Shown here piece by piece: positions 55,241-64,000 of a stretch of 64,000 nt of DNA. Under the pieces are notes generated by a model that saw only the letters and a program-made list of their open reading frames with translations, was not told the origin of the DNA and searched no databases. The DNA is from Amoebophrya sp. A120 (Eukaryota > Sar > Dinophyceae > Syndiniales > Amoebophryaceae), in NCBI GenBank assembly GCA_905178155.1, contig CAJINV010000005.1:2975754-3039753 (forward strand), in the 5' to 3' direction. Made by a program: the position numbers and the translations under genes. Positions within the stretch are counted from its first letter, which is position 1. The number at the start of each line of letters is the position of its first letter.

Positions 55241-57010
55241 ATGTCATCTTCCAGATCCAAAAATCGAATAACAGGTGTTGTTGGAGCTGCGGTCTCTGCT
55301 GCGTTTTCTGCTCTCCTTCGTTTTCACCTGCGCATCCGTGGAAGCCGAGAAAGCAAAGGATGGGGAACTGGGCGCGTCGCAGGAGCGAAGCCGAAGCCAC
55401 GATGTGAAAAGCTGGAGGACAACAAAATCGGGGATGATGCTGAGTACTCGGATTCTGCCGCGTACGACCAACCTGGCGACGAGACCGCGTTTCTGGAACA
55501 GGCGGAGCAGCGCGAGGGTCAAGCAGCGCAGGGGACTGCAGCAAGTTCAGCGGCAACGGCAGGTGGGAAGGACCTTAGCGAAGCTGGTGGGCAACACCTG
55601 AGCGAGGAGCAAAGGCACCAGTTGACCGAGGACACTTTCGCCGACATCACGAAGATGTACGAGAACTACCAAAAGCGTGTGGTCCTGCAGAAGGAGCGGG
55701 CCGAGGTTATGGCTCTCTCACACATTGCATTGATCGCTGTTACGTGTTCCATTTGTCATGTAAAATCGCTATCAGCCTCCAGGCGATTGAGCTACTTCGC
55801 ATGACAATGTGTTCTCAACGCGCTCATTAGCATGGAATATTCATATTGTAGTTCCACTTTTGCGATGCGAGACGCGCAAACCCCCTCCTTTCACTTTTGG
55901 AATTGTTGCATTGCAGACTCATGTGACCGCTATCAATGCAACATGTGAGAACTCCATAGAGGTGAGGAAACGGCTTGCGGTCGGAGCTGGGATGTCGGAG
56001 TACGACGCAGTGGTGGCTGGGAAAGTGAAGTCGGAAACAGGTATTGTAAATATATTGTGTTTGATTTTCCTTTGGAATGAAACGTGCGCCAAGGAAATCA
56101 AAATTTTGATTCGTTTGTAGTCTGATGTTGGAATTGAAGGTGTAGCAAAAAAATAAAACAAAATGTTGAAAACCCCTGTGTCTACTTCCAGGTACGTGGG
56201 ATGTGTTCGTCGAGTTGTACAGCAGCGGGGTGCTGCGCACTTTCCGGGAGCGGGACGGCAACCGTGATTTTTTCGTAGATGCGGCCGAGAACGCGGACAC
56301 CTGCCCCATGCGTGAGGTCGACACGAACCAGGACGCGAAAATCAGCCCCGTTGAGCTGCACCAGTACTGCCTGGCGGGAGGGGATGCGGGGAGGTTACAG
56401 GCAGAGGTATCGACTGTTCCTGCGTGTCATGCGGATATGATTTTTTCAGTTGAGCAGACAAGCGGATGTTTGTAGTGAGGATGTGCTCATTGATTTTGTT
56501 TGATCTGTCGATGCGCCACGTTCGTCGGGGCCTGCAAAGCTGGTTTCTCAGATTTCTATAATGGATTGTTTTCCAAACCTCCACTTATCTCAATTTTTTT
56601 AGGTTCCCCCCAACGCAGAATCGGCAAGCATGATGGAATTGAGCGGCATGTCTCAGTGGAACCCGTTTGGGCCGCGGTGCTGCATGGCTACACCAGCTGA
56701 GGAGGAGGAACTGGTGACGCCTCAGGCTCTGGCGGAGATGTCCCCGCATCAGATCGCAAATCTGCGCCCTTGCCAAGAAGTCGCCTATGACACGAACCCG
56801 AACGAGCGAGACCCAGCAGAAGATGGCGGGACCCTGTATGGCGTTGCACGCGGCAACGGGGTCAACTTCATTCAACCGGGAGGCCATGGCGGACATTACT
56901 ACAGAAGTCACACCAATCGATATCACGAAGGCAATCCATTTCCAAACCGCCAACAATTTGTGCCATACTCGGGTCCAGGGCATCGGCTGGGAGCAGATGC
57001 TGACGCGTAG
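55241..57010 (+). CDS. EF-hand protein with hydrophobic N-terminus, 388 aa
   Basis: Four exons (55241-55707, 55964-56040, 56192-56406, 56603-57010) total 1167 bp. The ATG at 55241 is followed by a hydrophobic run (GVVGAAVSAAFSALL) that may act as a signal peptide or anchor. An acidic Gln/Ala-rich part follows, then a helical segment TFADITKMYENYQKRVVLQK. The third exon holds one clear EF loop, DTNQDAKISPVE, with acid at position 12 and Ala instead of Gly at 6, and a weaker upstream one (DGNRDFFVDAAE). The C-terminus is Asn/Gly/His-rich. The EF region aligns with the minus-strand gene at 3809-5788 (both read E-x-x-x-YC-x-GG just after the second loop), so they may be paralogues. The first intron is an introner element, and the others fit GT-AG. 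Likely calcium-binding; location and partner unknown. Confidence 0.68.
55708..55958. mobile_element. Introner element, family H
   Basis: Perfect duplication GAGGT. Starts TATGGCTCTCTCACACATTG and ends CAACATGTGAGAACTCCATA, with inner arms GCATTGATCGCTGTTACGTG and its partner. This insertion can be read as GT-AG (GAG|GTTATG ... ATAGAG|GTGAGG). Confidence 0.92.
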
Positions 57011-57630
57011 AGATCAATAGAAATGAAAGGAGAAAGCACATGCTCAAAAAAGGCGCAACAATGAGTATGATAAACCAAGGGTTGTATTATTTTAGCTGCA
57101 CGCATTGGTATTCAGATTCACCTCTCGTGCATCCTTTCAAGTGCGACAATGAAAACCCGTCTCCTGTTTGACAAAATCGCCTTTTGGGAGGCGACGTCAT
57201 AATGTGCCAAAAAATATTAAATTGACGCAACACTAATAAAGTTGACTGCTGTGCGAAAATCGGGTTTGACAGCCTATCCCCTGGAGGTTCAGCGTTATGC
57301 AGTGGTGTTCCTCAAACACTTGCTTGCGCGGTGCAGAATTCACAAAAAGTCTATTTTTTGAGGGGACTTAGTCTCCGGATTCAAAAGCGCCGGCAGGACA
57401 AGGCGATAACTCGCAGATGTTCAGACGCGAGTGTTTGGGTCATTGCTTCCCAACACTGCTTCTCTAATATGTAAACCTCAAAAAATTCCAAGTAGCGACG
57501 CCAAAGCCGCAATTTGCAATTCCGGGCGTTTCTCGAGCGATCATGTGACCACTGATTCACGAAGTAATGTTCTTGTGATGTCGAAAGAGACTAAGTCTGT
57601 TCGTTCTTCATTTCTGTCTTGTAAAAATCG
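57011..57630. other. Intergenic, no supported gene
   Basis: About 0.6 kb; nothing recognised on either strand. Confidence 0.55.
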
Positions 57631-59384
57631 ATGACAGCTTCATTTGTCGACATTCATGCCGCGGTAGCGCCGGAAGGAGCAAGTGACATCCGATGCGCAC
57701 AAGGGCAGGAGAGCGTGGAGGAATTATGGGGTAAGAAAACCAAAACCGCTGCGGTTGTTGGCGTCTTTAGTTTACCGTGATTTTGCTCTGCATGCTTTCT
57801 TTTTGCCTGGTTTTTCAATACTCGTCTGAAGAGAGGGAGGATATGCATAAATGTGTTGTAAAACTGTGGTGAAAGTTAGGCGTATCTATCAATTTCAAAT
57901 CAGCCACCGTGCCTACCCTCCTGATCGACGCGCCGAGGCAGGCGAGGGCGGATTTTACGACCGCATCCTGCTCCGGCACCATAAAGCCGCTCACTTCCAC
58001 TCCTTCGTCTGATCACGACCATCCCAGGTTTGGCCTGCGGCCGTCAGATTTGCTGCCGGATGGGGAACAGCGAGAGCATCGAATAAATGCGCCACGAACA
58101 ACAGAACGAAATCGAAATCCGGTGGACGTAGAAGAAAAATGCGTTCCCTTGCAAGCCGACTTGGCTTTGTTTGCCGCTGCTGCTGCTGCTAGCTCGACCT
58201 GTGGGCAGGAGGACGATAACCTTGCTCGCCAATTCCAACTTGCCACAGCAGCCGACATTGGTGATGATGCACAGCAGCTGCAGTTCTCCGATCTTTTCCC
58301 TTTGGACAGTGGTACAGTTTTGCCCGATGCCAGCACGGCCTCAGCTGATGTTGTCGGCAGCATGAATCCCCCGGGCTGCTTGTTGGAGGAAGCAGATTCT
58401 TCCACCTCTGAAGAGGAGTCAGGGTCCGAGAGTGACGGAGACTTTTACGACAGGTCGCAAGACGGAACCTCTCATGCTCCGACGATCACGGGGACGAATC
58501 GTCAGAATCCGACAAGAGCAACAAGTCGTCGCTCGTTACTAAACACCGCCGATGGCATCGAAACGTTGCGACAGAAAATCACGGAATCGCTGGAGGAAGT
58601 GGGAAAGACGAGGGCGGAGATTTCCAAGGTGTTTTTGCGGTATAGCAAGGGGAGGAGTTCAAGCTCCTCTACTGCATCAACCACGGCTGCGACGCCCAAT
58701 ACGACAGGAACTGCGGTCGTCGAACCAACTGAACATGCAGCAGGAATAAGCAACAGCGAAGATGAAGACGACGATTTGTTCGACCTTCTAATCAGCGAAC
58801 ACCAGCAGCAGCAGCAGCAGGCTGTGACGACGCCCGCTACTTCCGCAGCAACTTCAGCAACTGCGATGCAAGTGGAAGGAGGACAGCAGCCACACGTGGA
58901 GGGAAAAACTACGAGATCCGCTGCTACACTTGCGGCGCAAGATAATTTGCGAAAGGAGCAGAAAGAGCGGAAACTGAAAGAAGCGTACAGGGCGCTCTGG
59001 ACCACGGCATCGTCGGGAACGGGGAGCGAGGGAAATGGAACTACGAAGGCTGCTGGTATCGCAGCGGATGTCTACGCAGGGAACAACACTAATGGCAGTA
59101 ACACGAAAAGGACCGCTTTTCTGACGGAGGGTTTACGGAAACTCTGTATCGACGCAGCGTTGGAGGAAAAAAAAAGTGAGAAGAACGTGTACGAGGGCCC
59201 TACTGACCAAATCCCAGCTGCTCCCGCGTCTACTTCCGCCAGCATAACACCAGTACCCACCTCAACAGCACCTCTCGACCCCGGCCGTCTCGTGCGCGAA
59301 TTCGAGCGAGGCACGGTGGACAGTACTGTTTTTGAGAACGAACTTCCACCAGCAGGCGATTTGCACCACCATTTCAAATCGTGA
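57631..59384 (+). CDS. Unrecognised low-complexity protein, 526 aa
   Basis: Two exons (57631-57730 and 57904-59384) join in phase through a GT-AG intron (GTAAGA ... AATCAG), giving 1581 bp. The short first exon begins MTASFVDIHAAVAPEG, and the second opens with TVPTLLIDAPRQARADF. Most of the rest is rich in Ser, Thr, Ala, Glu and Gln, including acidic stretches (STSEEESGSESDGDFYD), a run of Gln near 58800-58820 and Thr/Ala tracts. One helical segment, TLRQKITESLEEVGKTRAEI, may form a coiled coil. I do not recognise the family and propose no function. No introner element. The long unbroken frame and the clean splice support a real gene. Confidence 0.68.
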
Positions 59385-59873
59385 TCTTGGAAAGAGCGTC
59401 GATATTGTACGAGAAAAATTTATCATCTCGCGATTCATGTGTGAATCACAGCTGCACGACTCGTCTTTGTGACCTAGTTTCAAAGAATCTCAATCAACCC
59501 ACGTACAAGAAAGATTGCAAATTTCATTCAGCGTTCCCTTACAGCAGAGCAACACGCACCGACGGTGAAATCGAAATGCCACTACAGAATCACACGACCA
59601 CTTTAATTCAAAATGTTCTGGATCACAGCGGATTCATTGGGTTCATAGTAAATGCAGTGATCGTGTTTTGCTAATCTTTGCTACCGGTAACATAACCATA
59701 ATTTTGTGAAACTCACGTGACCTCAGCGACACATCGCCGTTAGGAAAAAGACAGAGCAGCACTAGCAGTCTAAAATTCATAGTACGGAAACAAGAACTGC
59801 TCGAAGGTAACTTTACACCACCAAACAGAAAGTGACTCTTTCCTTCCTCCCTCCCCCCGCCTATAAACCCAAA
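59385..59873. other. Intergenic, no supported gene
   Basis: About 0.5 kb between two plus-strand genes. A pyrimidine-rich stretch (about 59838-59862) precedes the next ATG by a few bases and could serve as a splice or trans-splice acceptor tract; this is inference. Confidence 0.5.
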
Positions 59874-60917
59874 ATGACCGCCACCGCCGGTTCCACCGCG
59901 GCGCACTCCGTGGCGGAGCAGGCTGCCAAGCGAACAACCGCAGCTGCAGCAATTTCAGGAGCAAAGCCGACGTATTCCAAGCCGGTCACCGAGTTTTGGC
60001 AGAAGCACTTGACGGAACAGTCCCGCGACGGGTGGTACAAGAAGGCCATTGACTACTGGGACCAGCAGGAAGCGTCGGTGAACGGTGTTTTAGGCGGGTT
60101 CGGCCACACCAGCGCACAGGATCTGCGGGAGAGCAAGCGGCTGTTGCAGATTTTGAAGGGCCGGAAGGATTTGAGCATGGAGTTTAACACGGTGCTGGAT
60201 TGCGGCGCGGGCATCGGGAGGATCAGTAACGGGTTGCTGTTGCAGGAGTTCAAAGCCGTGGACTTGCTGGAACCGTGTCAAAAACTCTTCAACCAGGCGA
60301 AGAAGGAAAACGCGGAAAAAATCCGGTTTTTCTTCCAGAAATCCTTGCAAAATTTCCAATTTTCGGTCGAGGAGATCGACGGAGCGAGTTGTGGAGGTAC
60401 TGGCGTGACTACATTAAGTAGTGCAGCAACGACTTCTGCAACATCTCCTTCTGCTAGCGCAACTTCAGGGATGAACAACTCCACGAGCACGAGCTCTAGT
60501 ACAGCGGCACCTCCGGCCGCTGCAGCTCTCGGTATCAATGATAAGATCAGAGAGCTCTCCTCCACCTCCCTGCAGTACGACTGTATTTGGAACCAGTGGG
60601 TCTTGCTCTACTTGACCGACGACGATTTGATCACGTATTTGCAAAAGTGCCAGCGGCAGTTGACCAAGCCGGGCGGGTTCATGTTTGTCAAGGAGAACGT
60701 GTTGTTACCGCCGGCAGGATCGGTGGACAGAAGCCACCCGGCCTGGACCAAGTACGAGAAGGGCATGGAGATCGACGAGGACGACAACGGCGTCACGCGG
60801 AGCGACGATCGCTACCGGGAGCTGTTCGAAAAGGCGGGATTGGAATTGATCTGTGCGGTGAAACAGGCCAATTGGCCGAAAGATTTGTACCCGATCTACA
60901 TGTATGTACTGAGATGA
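59874..60917 (+). CDS. NTMT1: N-terminal protein (X-Pro-Lys) methyltransferase
   Basis: A single uninterrupted exon of 347 residues. It matches the METTL11A/NTMT1 family, which methylates the alpha-amino group of proteins beginning X-Pro-Lys after Met removal, using S-adenosylmethionine. Landmarks are the entry segment YKKAIDYWDQQEASVNGVLGG, the SAM motif VLDCGAGIGRISNGLL, the acidic partner VDLLEPCQKL, the substrate-side motif IWNQWVLLYLTDDDL, and the C-terminal GGFMFVKENVL with YPIYMYVLR. A Ser/Thr/Ala-rich insert of about 50 residues (60395-60530) interrupts the domain between two conserved strands and is absent from usual family members. A variable N-terminal extension of about 35 residues precedes the domain. 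It is the only clearly intronless gene here. The start is the first ATG in the frame. Confidence 0.93.
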   Translation: MTATAGSTAAHSVAEQAAKRTTAAAAISGAKPTYSKPVTEFWQKHLTEQSRDGWYKKAIDYWDQQEASVNGVLGGFGHTSAQDLRESKRLLQILKGRKDLSMEFNTVLDCGAGIGRISNGLLLQEFKAVDLLEPCQKLFNQAKKENAEKIRFFFQKSLQNFQFSVEEIDGASCGGTGVTTLSSAATTSATSPSASATSGMNNSTSTSSSTAAPPAAAALGINDKIRELSSTSLQYDCIWNQWVLLYLTDDDLITYLQKCQRQLTKPGGFMFVKENVLLPPAGSVDRSHPAWTKYEKGMEIDEDDNGVTRSDDRYRELFEKAGLELICAVKQANWPKDLYPIYMYVLR

Positions 60918-61992
60918 GATGATTTTGAAGGGAAGTCGATTCATGTCGCGAGGTAGCGCAAGGTCATTTGGGCGAGTCCATTTAAGTATTAAATCACCAA
61001 CATTTGCGGCTTTAACACAACAACGGCCACTAATGCTGAAGACAAGTTGAATAAGAAAAACAGCGTAATTGTCGCGCCTTTGATTGTGATTTTTTTGGGA
61101 TGACTTGGCGTTCGCGGTTCTTCTTGTTCTGAGTATGACTTGGTGTTCGGGGCCAGCCGGGGGCGGGCAGCTTTTACGCGCCCACGCGCTACCGCAGGCT
61201 CGGCGGCGCGCTGGTTGTGGGCCGCGCGCGCCTTTTGTTAGTTCCTTGGTGGCGGCTTGTCCGGGGGGCGCTCGGGCTCTCACTTCGGCGCAGCGTCTTT
61301 GCGGCCGCGTTCTGGCGGGGGGCGCCAGGTGGCATGCTCCGCCCTGAGCCCCTCATGCGTGCGATTGCGTATGAATAGTAAAGCTTTCGGAGGGTCAGGC
61401 AAGACCTGCAACGCCAAGGGCCAGCTGCAGGCGGAATTGTTCGGCGTATGCAATTGCAGAGGAGTGCTTGTGTTGCCGGTTTGTGTACAGCGAAGCGAGA
61501 GGCACTTGCTGCCGCCTTGTGCAGAGGATTACTTGATGCGTACAACGAGAGAGAGAATTGTAGAGACGGTTTTGATTCTCTAGCCGGGACGCAGGCTTAC
61601 GTTTGAGAGACGGCATCGCTGACGCAGGCTCAGTAGCGGTACGACTGGCGTTTGAGAGATGCAGCTATGAGCGTGTAAGTGTCTAGATCAGGATTTGCGA
61701 GTCATTAAAACAAGCGCTCGCAGGAGATGCCGTTGCCGAAGCCTTTAATATATGGCGTTACCAAAAACGTGATGGCGTCGTAGTAGGTGGAGACGTCGAC
61801 AAATGGAATTCCTTGCGTATGTGTCGTTTTTTAAAAGATGTTGAAGACCTGACGCAACGACCGCAATCCGCGATTCTACGTGCTCCAGCTTGAATTTGTT
61901 TCCTGCAAGTCGCCGCCTGCAGGCAGCAGAGCTGCGTGCTTTGCGCTACTGGAAGTTATTTTCAAGCGACAGCCCCATCAACTTTCGAAAAA
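60918..61992. other. Intergenic with short GC-rich island
   Basis: About 1.1 kb. Positions 61130-61345 are GC-rich like the islands at 2.4, 14.5 and 42.6 kb. A short repeat of TTTGAGAGA(C/T)G occurs near 61601 and 61650. No gene supported. Confidence 0.55.
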
Positions 61993-64000
61993 ATGCCGAT
62001 CAACAAGGACCTTCGGCACCCGGACAACCAGAAGCTCCCGACGGGCTTCGTCGTTGTCGCGTCCACCTCCCGACTATCCGAGAAAAAAACTGTGTTAGTG
62101 TAACTTTCTTTGGCTGACAGCATCACAAATTTGCTCTACATGACAGAGAAATCCTGTCATGCGTGGCTTACAAGAGAAAACACGCATGAAAAGAGGACTG
62201 CGTGGTTGTCTGGCATGACAGGTGTAACAGTTTTGCATTTTCTGCATTACAGAGTTACACTTACACAGTTTTTTTCTTGTATACCCACCGGGCCAAGTGT
62301 CCTACCTGCACGAGAAATCGAACAAGAAGTACATGACCATCGCCCAATGCTGGGAGATTTACAACCAGGACAACAAGGGTTCCCCGATGCAGGACGCGCG
62401 GAGCTTCAAGCTCGGCGCGGTCCCGCCAAAAAGCCAGTCCACCGGGTTTGCGCCCAGCCCGGAGCAGTTGAAGCAGGTGCAGCACGTTCTCGCCAGCACG
62501 GAAAACACCACCCGGGCGGGGAAAACCTGGTTCAAAAAGTTCAACACGAAACAGGCCGGGTCCCTGTCGCTGGAGGAACTGAGTTTGCTGATCGAGGCCC
62601 TGAACCGGGACGTCGGGCTGCCGCCGCTGAACGATCCGAAGTTGCTGGAGGCACTTTTCAACAAATTCGACACGAACAAGAACGGGGTGTTAGAATTCAA
62701 CGAGTTTTTGAACCTCTATGGATGTGTCAGAGTTGAAATCGACAAAGTTGAAATAATTTGTCATGCATAAAATGGATGCCAGTTGGAACCCAGTTTCCAA
62801 GTGGCGCATGACAAATCTCGGTGGTCCCTAAATCCTGTTTGTCATGCTGTTTAGGCAAAGAAGAGTGATTTTCTCATGCTACTTTAGCAGCTCGAGCTGT
62901 AACCCCAAACAGGCTTACAATCGGCCTCACTTGCCTGCTCTGCAACACACGTACCTCGGGTCATGCATTTTATGCATTACAGATTATTTCAACTTTGACG
63001 ATTTCAAACCTGACGCTTCCATAACCTCTACGCGGCGATACTCCGCAGAGTGCGGGACCGGTACATCAAGGCGGGCATTCGGCGGGACTTTTTCATCGAC
63101 AAAAACCGAACGGGCCGACGGCCGGAGGATTTCTACAAGACCCTGAAAAAGCTCGGCGAGGGGGCGTTCGGGCTGGTTTACCTGGTGGAGGAAAACGCGA
63201 CGAAGCAGGAGCGGGTGCTCAAAGTCGTCAACAAGGCGAAGTCCGCCATGCCGCCGGAGGAGCTGCAGCTGGAGATTGACACCTTGAAGTCTCTCGACCA
63301 CCCGCACATCATCCGGCTGTTCGAGTACTTCGAGGACTACAACAACATCTACATCCTGATGGAGTCCGCCAAGGGCGGGCAGTTACTGGACGTCATCGAG
63401 TCGAACTACAAGTCGGGCTACCGGCTGAACGAGCAGTGGATTGCGACGGTGGTCAGTCAGGCGCTGCAGGCGATAAGCTACGTGCACGCGCTATTCTGAG
63501 TAAAAACGTTCCCAACCCTATTGTTGTCATGCAAATCTGCATGCCAAAGCCAAAAACGTTTGTCATGCGGAGCCCCATAAGAACCATTTTCTAGTCGTAT
63601 TTGGGAATTTGTGATGCTAGAAGCAGCATGATATGCTTGATCTGTAATGCCTCTGAACTAGCTAAACAGGATTACACGACGAAGACAAATTTGTCATGCG
63701 AAACAACCAAAGCTGGTGGATTTGTATAGCAGATTTCGCATCTTCACTCTGGTGTGGGGGCGTTTTTACTCAGGATACGCGCGAGGGATCATGCACAAGG
63801 ACGTGAAGGCGGAAAACATCATGCTGCTGGAGGACGGAAACAACTCCGCCACGCAGCCACACGCAGTTATCCTGAGTAAAAACGTACCCACACCAGAGTC
63901 AGGATGGGGATTTTGCAACACAAACCTAGGAGTTTTGTGAGTCACGCATGACAAGTTGCGCTCTGCAGTGTAGTGCAGGTTAGCAAGTGCAGCCGCATCA
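61993..64000 (+). CDS. Calcium-dependent-type protein kinase with N-terminal EF-hands (partial)
   Basis: Exons 61993-62074, 62289-62716, 63029-63491 and 63783-63867, then cut by the window end within an element. A short leader is followed by an EF-hand pair: a weak loop NTKQAGSLSLEE and a canonical one, DTNKNGVLEFNE. The kinase domain comes next: Gly loop LGEGAFGLVYLV, Lys in RVLKVVNK, helix C Glu in ELQLEIDTLKSLDHPHI, hinge YILMESAKGGQLLDVI and catalytic loop MHKDVKAENIML. It would phosphorylate Ser/Thr in response to calcium. EF-hands ahead of the kinase differ from the usual CDPK order (kinase then EF-hands); more EF-hands may follow beyond the window. The catalytic HRD is HKD. All four introns seen are introner elements. 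Confidence 0.9.
62075..62283. mobile_element. Introner element, family E
   Basis: Starts TATCCGAGAAAAAAACTGTG and ends CACAGTTTTTTTCTTGTATA. Flanks CCGAC/CCCAC. Excision joins VVASTS/PPGQVSYL in frame; without it the two exons are in different frames. Confidence 0.9.
62717..63023. mobile_element. Introner element, family C
   Basis: Perfect duplication ACCTC. Starts TATGGATGTGTCAGAGTTGA and ends TTCAAACCTGACGCTTCCAT then A. It is 307 bp, the same length as the copy at 30183. Joins NEFLNL/YAAILRR. Confidence 0.95.
63492..63777. mobile_element. Introner element, family B
   Basis: Perfect duplication CGCGC. Starts TATTCTGAGTAAAAACGTTC and ends GGGCGTTTTTACTCAGGATA. Joins ISYVHA/RGIMHKD right before the catalytic loop. 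Confidence 0.94.
63868..64000. mobile_element. Introner element, family B (cut by window end)
   Basis: Starts TATCCTGAGTAAAAACGTAC after GCAGT. The right end lies beyond the window. Its sequence is very close to the complement of the right half of the element at 23677-23952. Confidence 0.88.

Noticed and set aside
1-64000. Dinoflagellate spliced-leader gene or ribosomal RNA genes
   Set aside because: I looked for the conserved spliced-leader core and for rRNA-like stretches by eye and found none. A covariance-model scan would be needed to be certain.

Overview
This is eukaryotic nuclear DNA, most likely from a dinoflagellate-lineage parasite of the Amoebophrya/Syndiniales type. The window has compact genes with many short introns, genes grouped on one strand over long distances, and a large set of intron-sized repeats. 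The repeats have terminal inverted repeats and short target-site duplications, and they sit inside reading frames. Invasive, non-canonical 'introner elements' of this kind have been reported from Amoebophrya genomes. The genus assignment is inference; the repeats and gene structures are read directly from the sequence.

Layout. Positions 1-3.8 kb hold no gene I can support. From 3.8 to 12.4 kb three genes lie on the minus strand: a secreted EF-hand protein, an RRM + RS + PDZ protein, and a secreted NTPDase/apyrase. A strand switch at 12.36-15.26 kb is a patchwork of GC-rich DNA, a 26-base poly-G run and an AT-rich block. From 15.26 kb to the end every supported gene is on the plus strand: a TFIIS-like protein, a 16-bp minisatellite, two tandem ABCG-type transporters, ribosomal protein eL8, two unrecognised secretory or membrane-type proteins, a Sfi1-like repeat protein, serine hydroxymethyltransferase, phenylalanyl-tRNA synthetase alpha subunit, a second secreted EF-hand protein, an unknown low-complexity protein, an N-terminal protein methyltransferase, and a calcium-dependent-type kinase cut by the window end.

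The main discovery is the introner system. I mapped 36 elements in at least ten sequence families (A-J) in 11 of the 16 genes. Nearly all begin TAT(C/G) and end (G/C)ATA, with inverted terminal repeats. Of the 36, 22 have a perfect 5-bp target duplication, 9 have one mismatch, one has an 11-bp duplication, three are decayed and one runs off the window. Removing the element plus one duplication copy restores the reading frame in every case that can be tested. For both ABCG genes, eL8, PheRS-alpha and others the summed exon lengths are exact multiples of three. The splice boundaries are therefore set by where the element landed, and most cannot be read as GT-AG.

In ordinary introns (GT-AG, short) the first bases are very often GTAT. 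Together with the decayed elements this suggests a path from element to ordinary intron. The two ABCG paralogues carry elements at different positions, so insertion has continued since the duplication.
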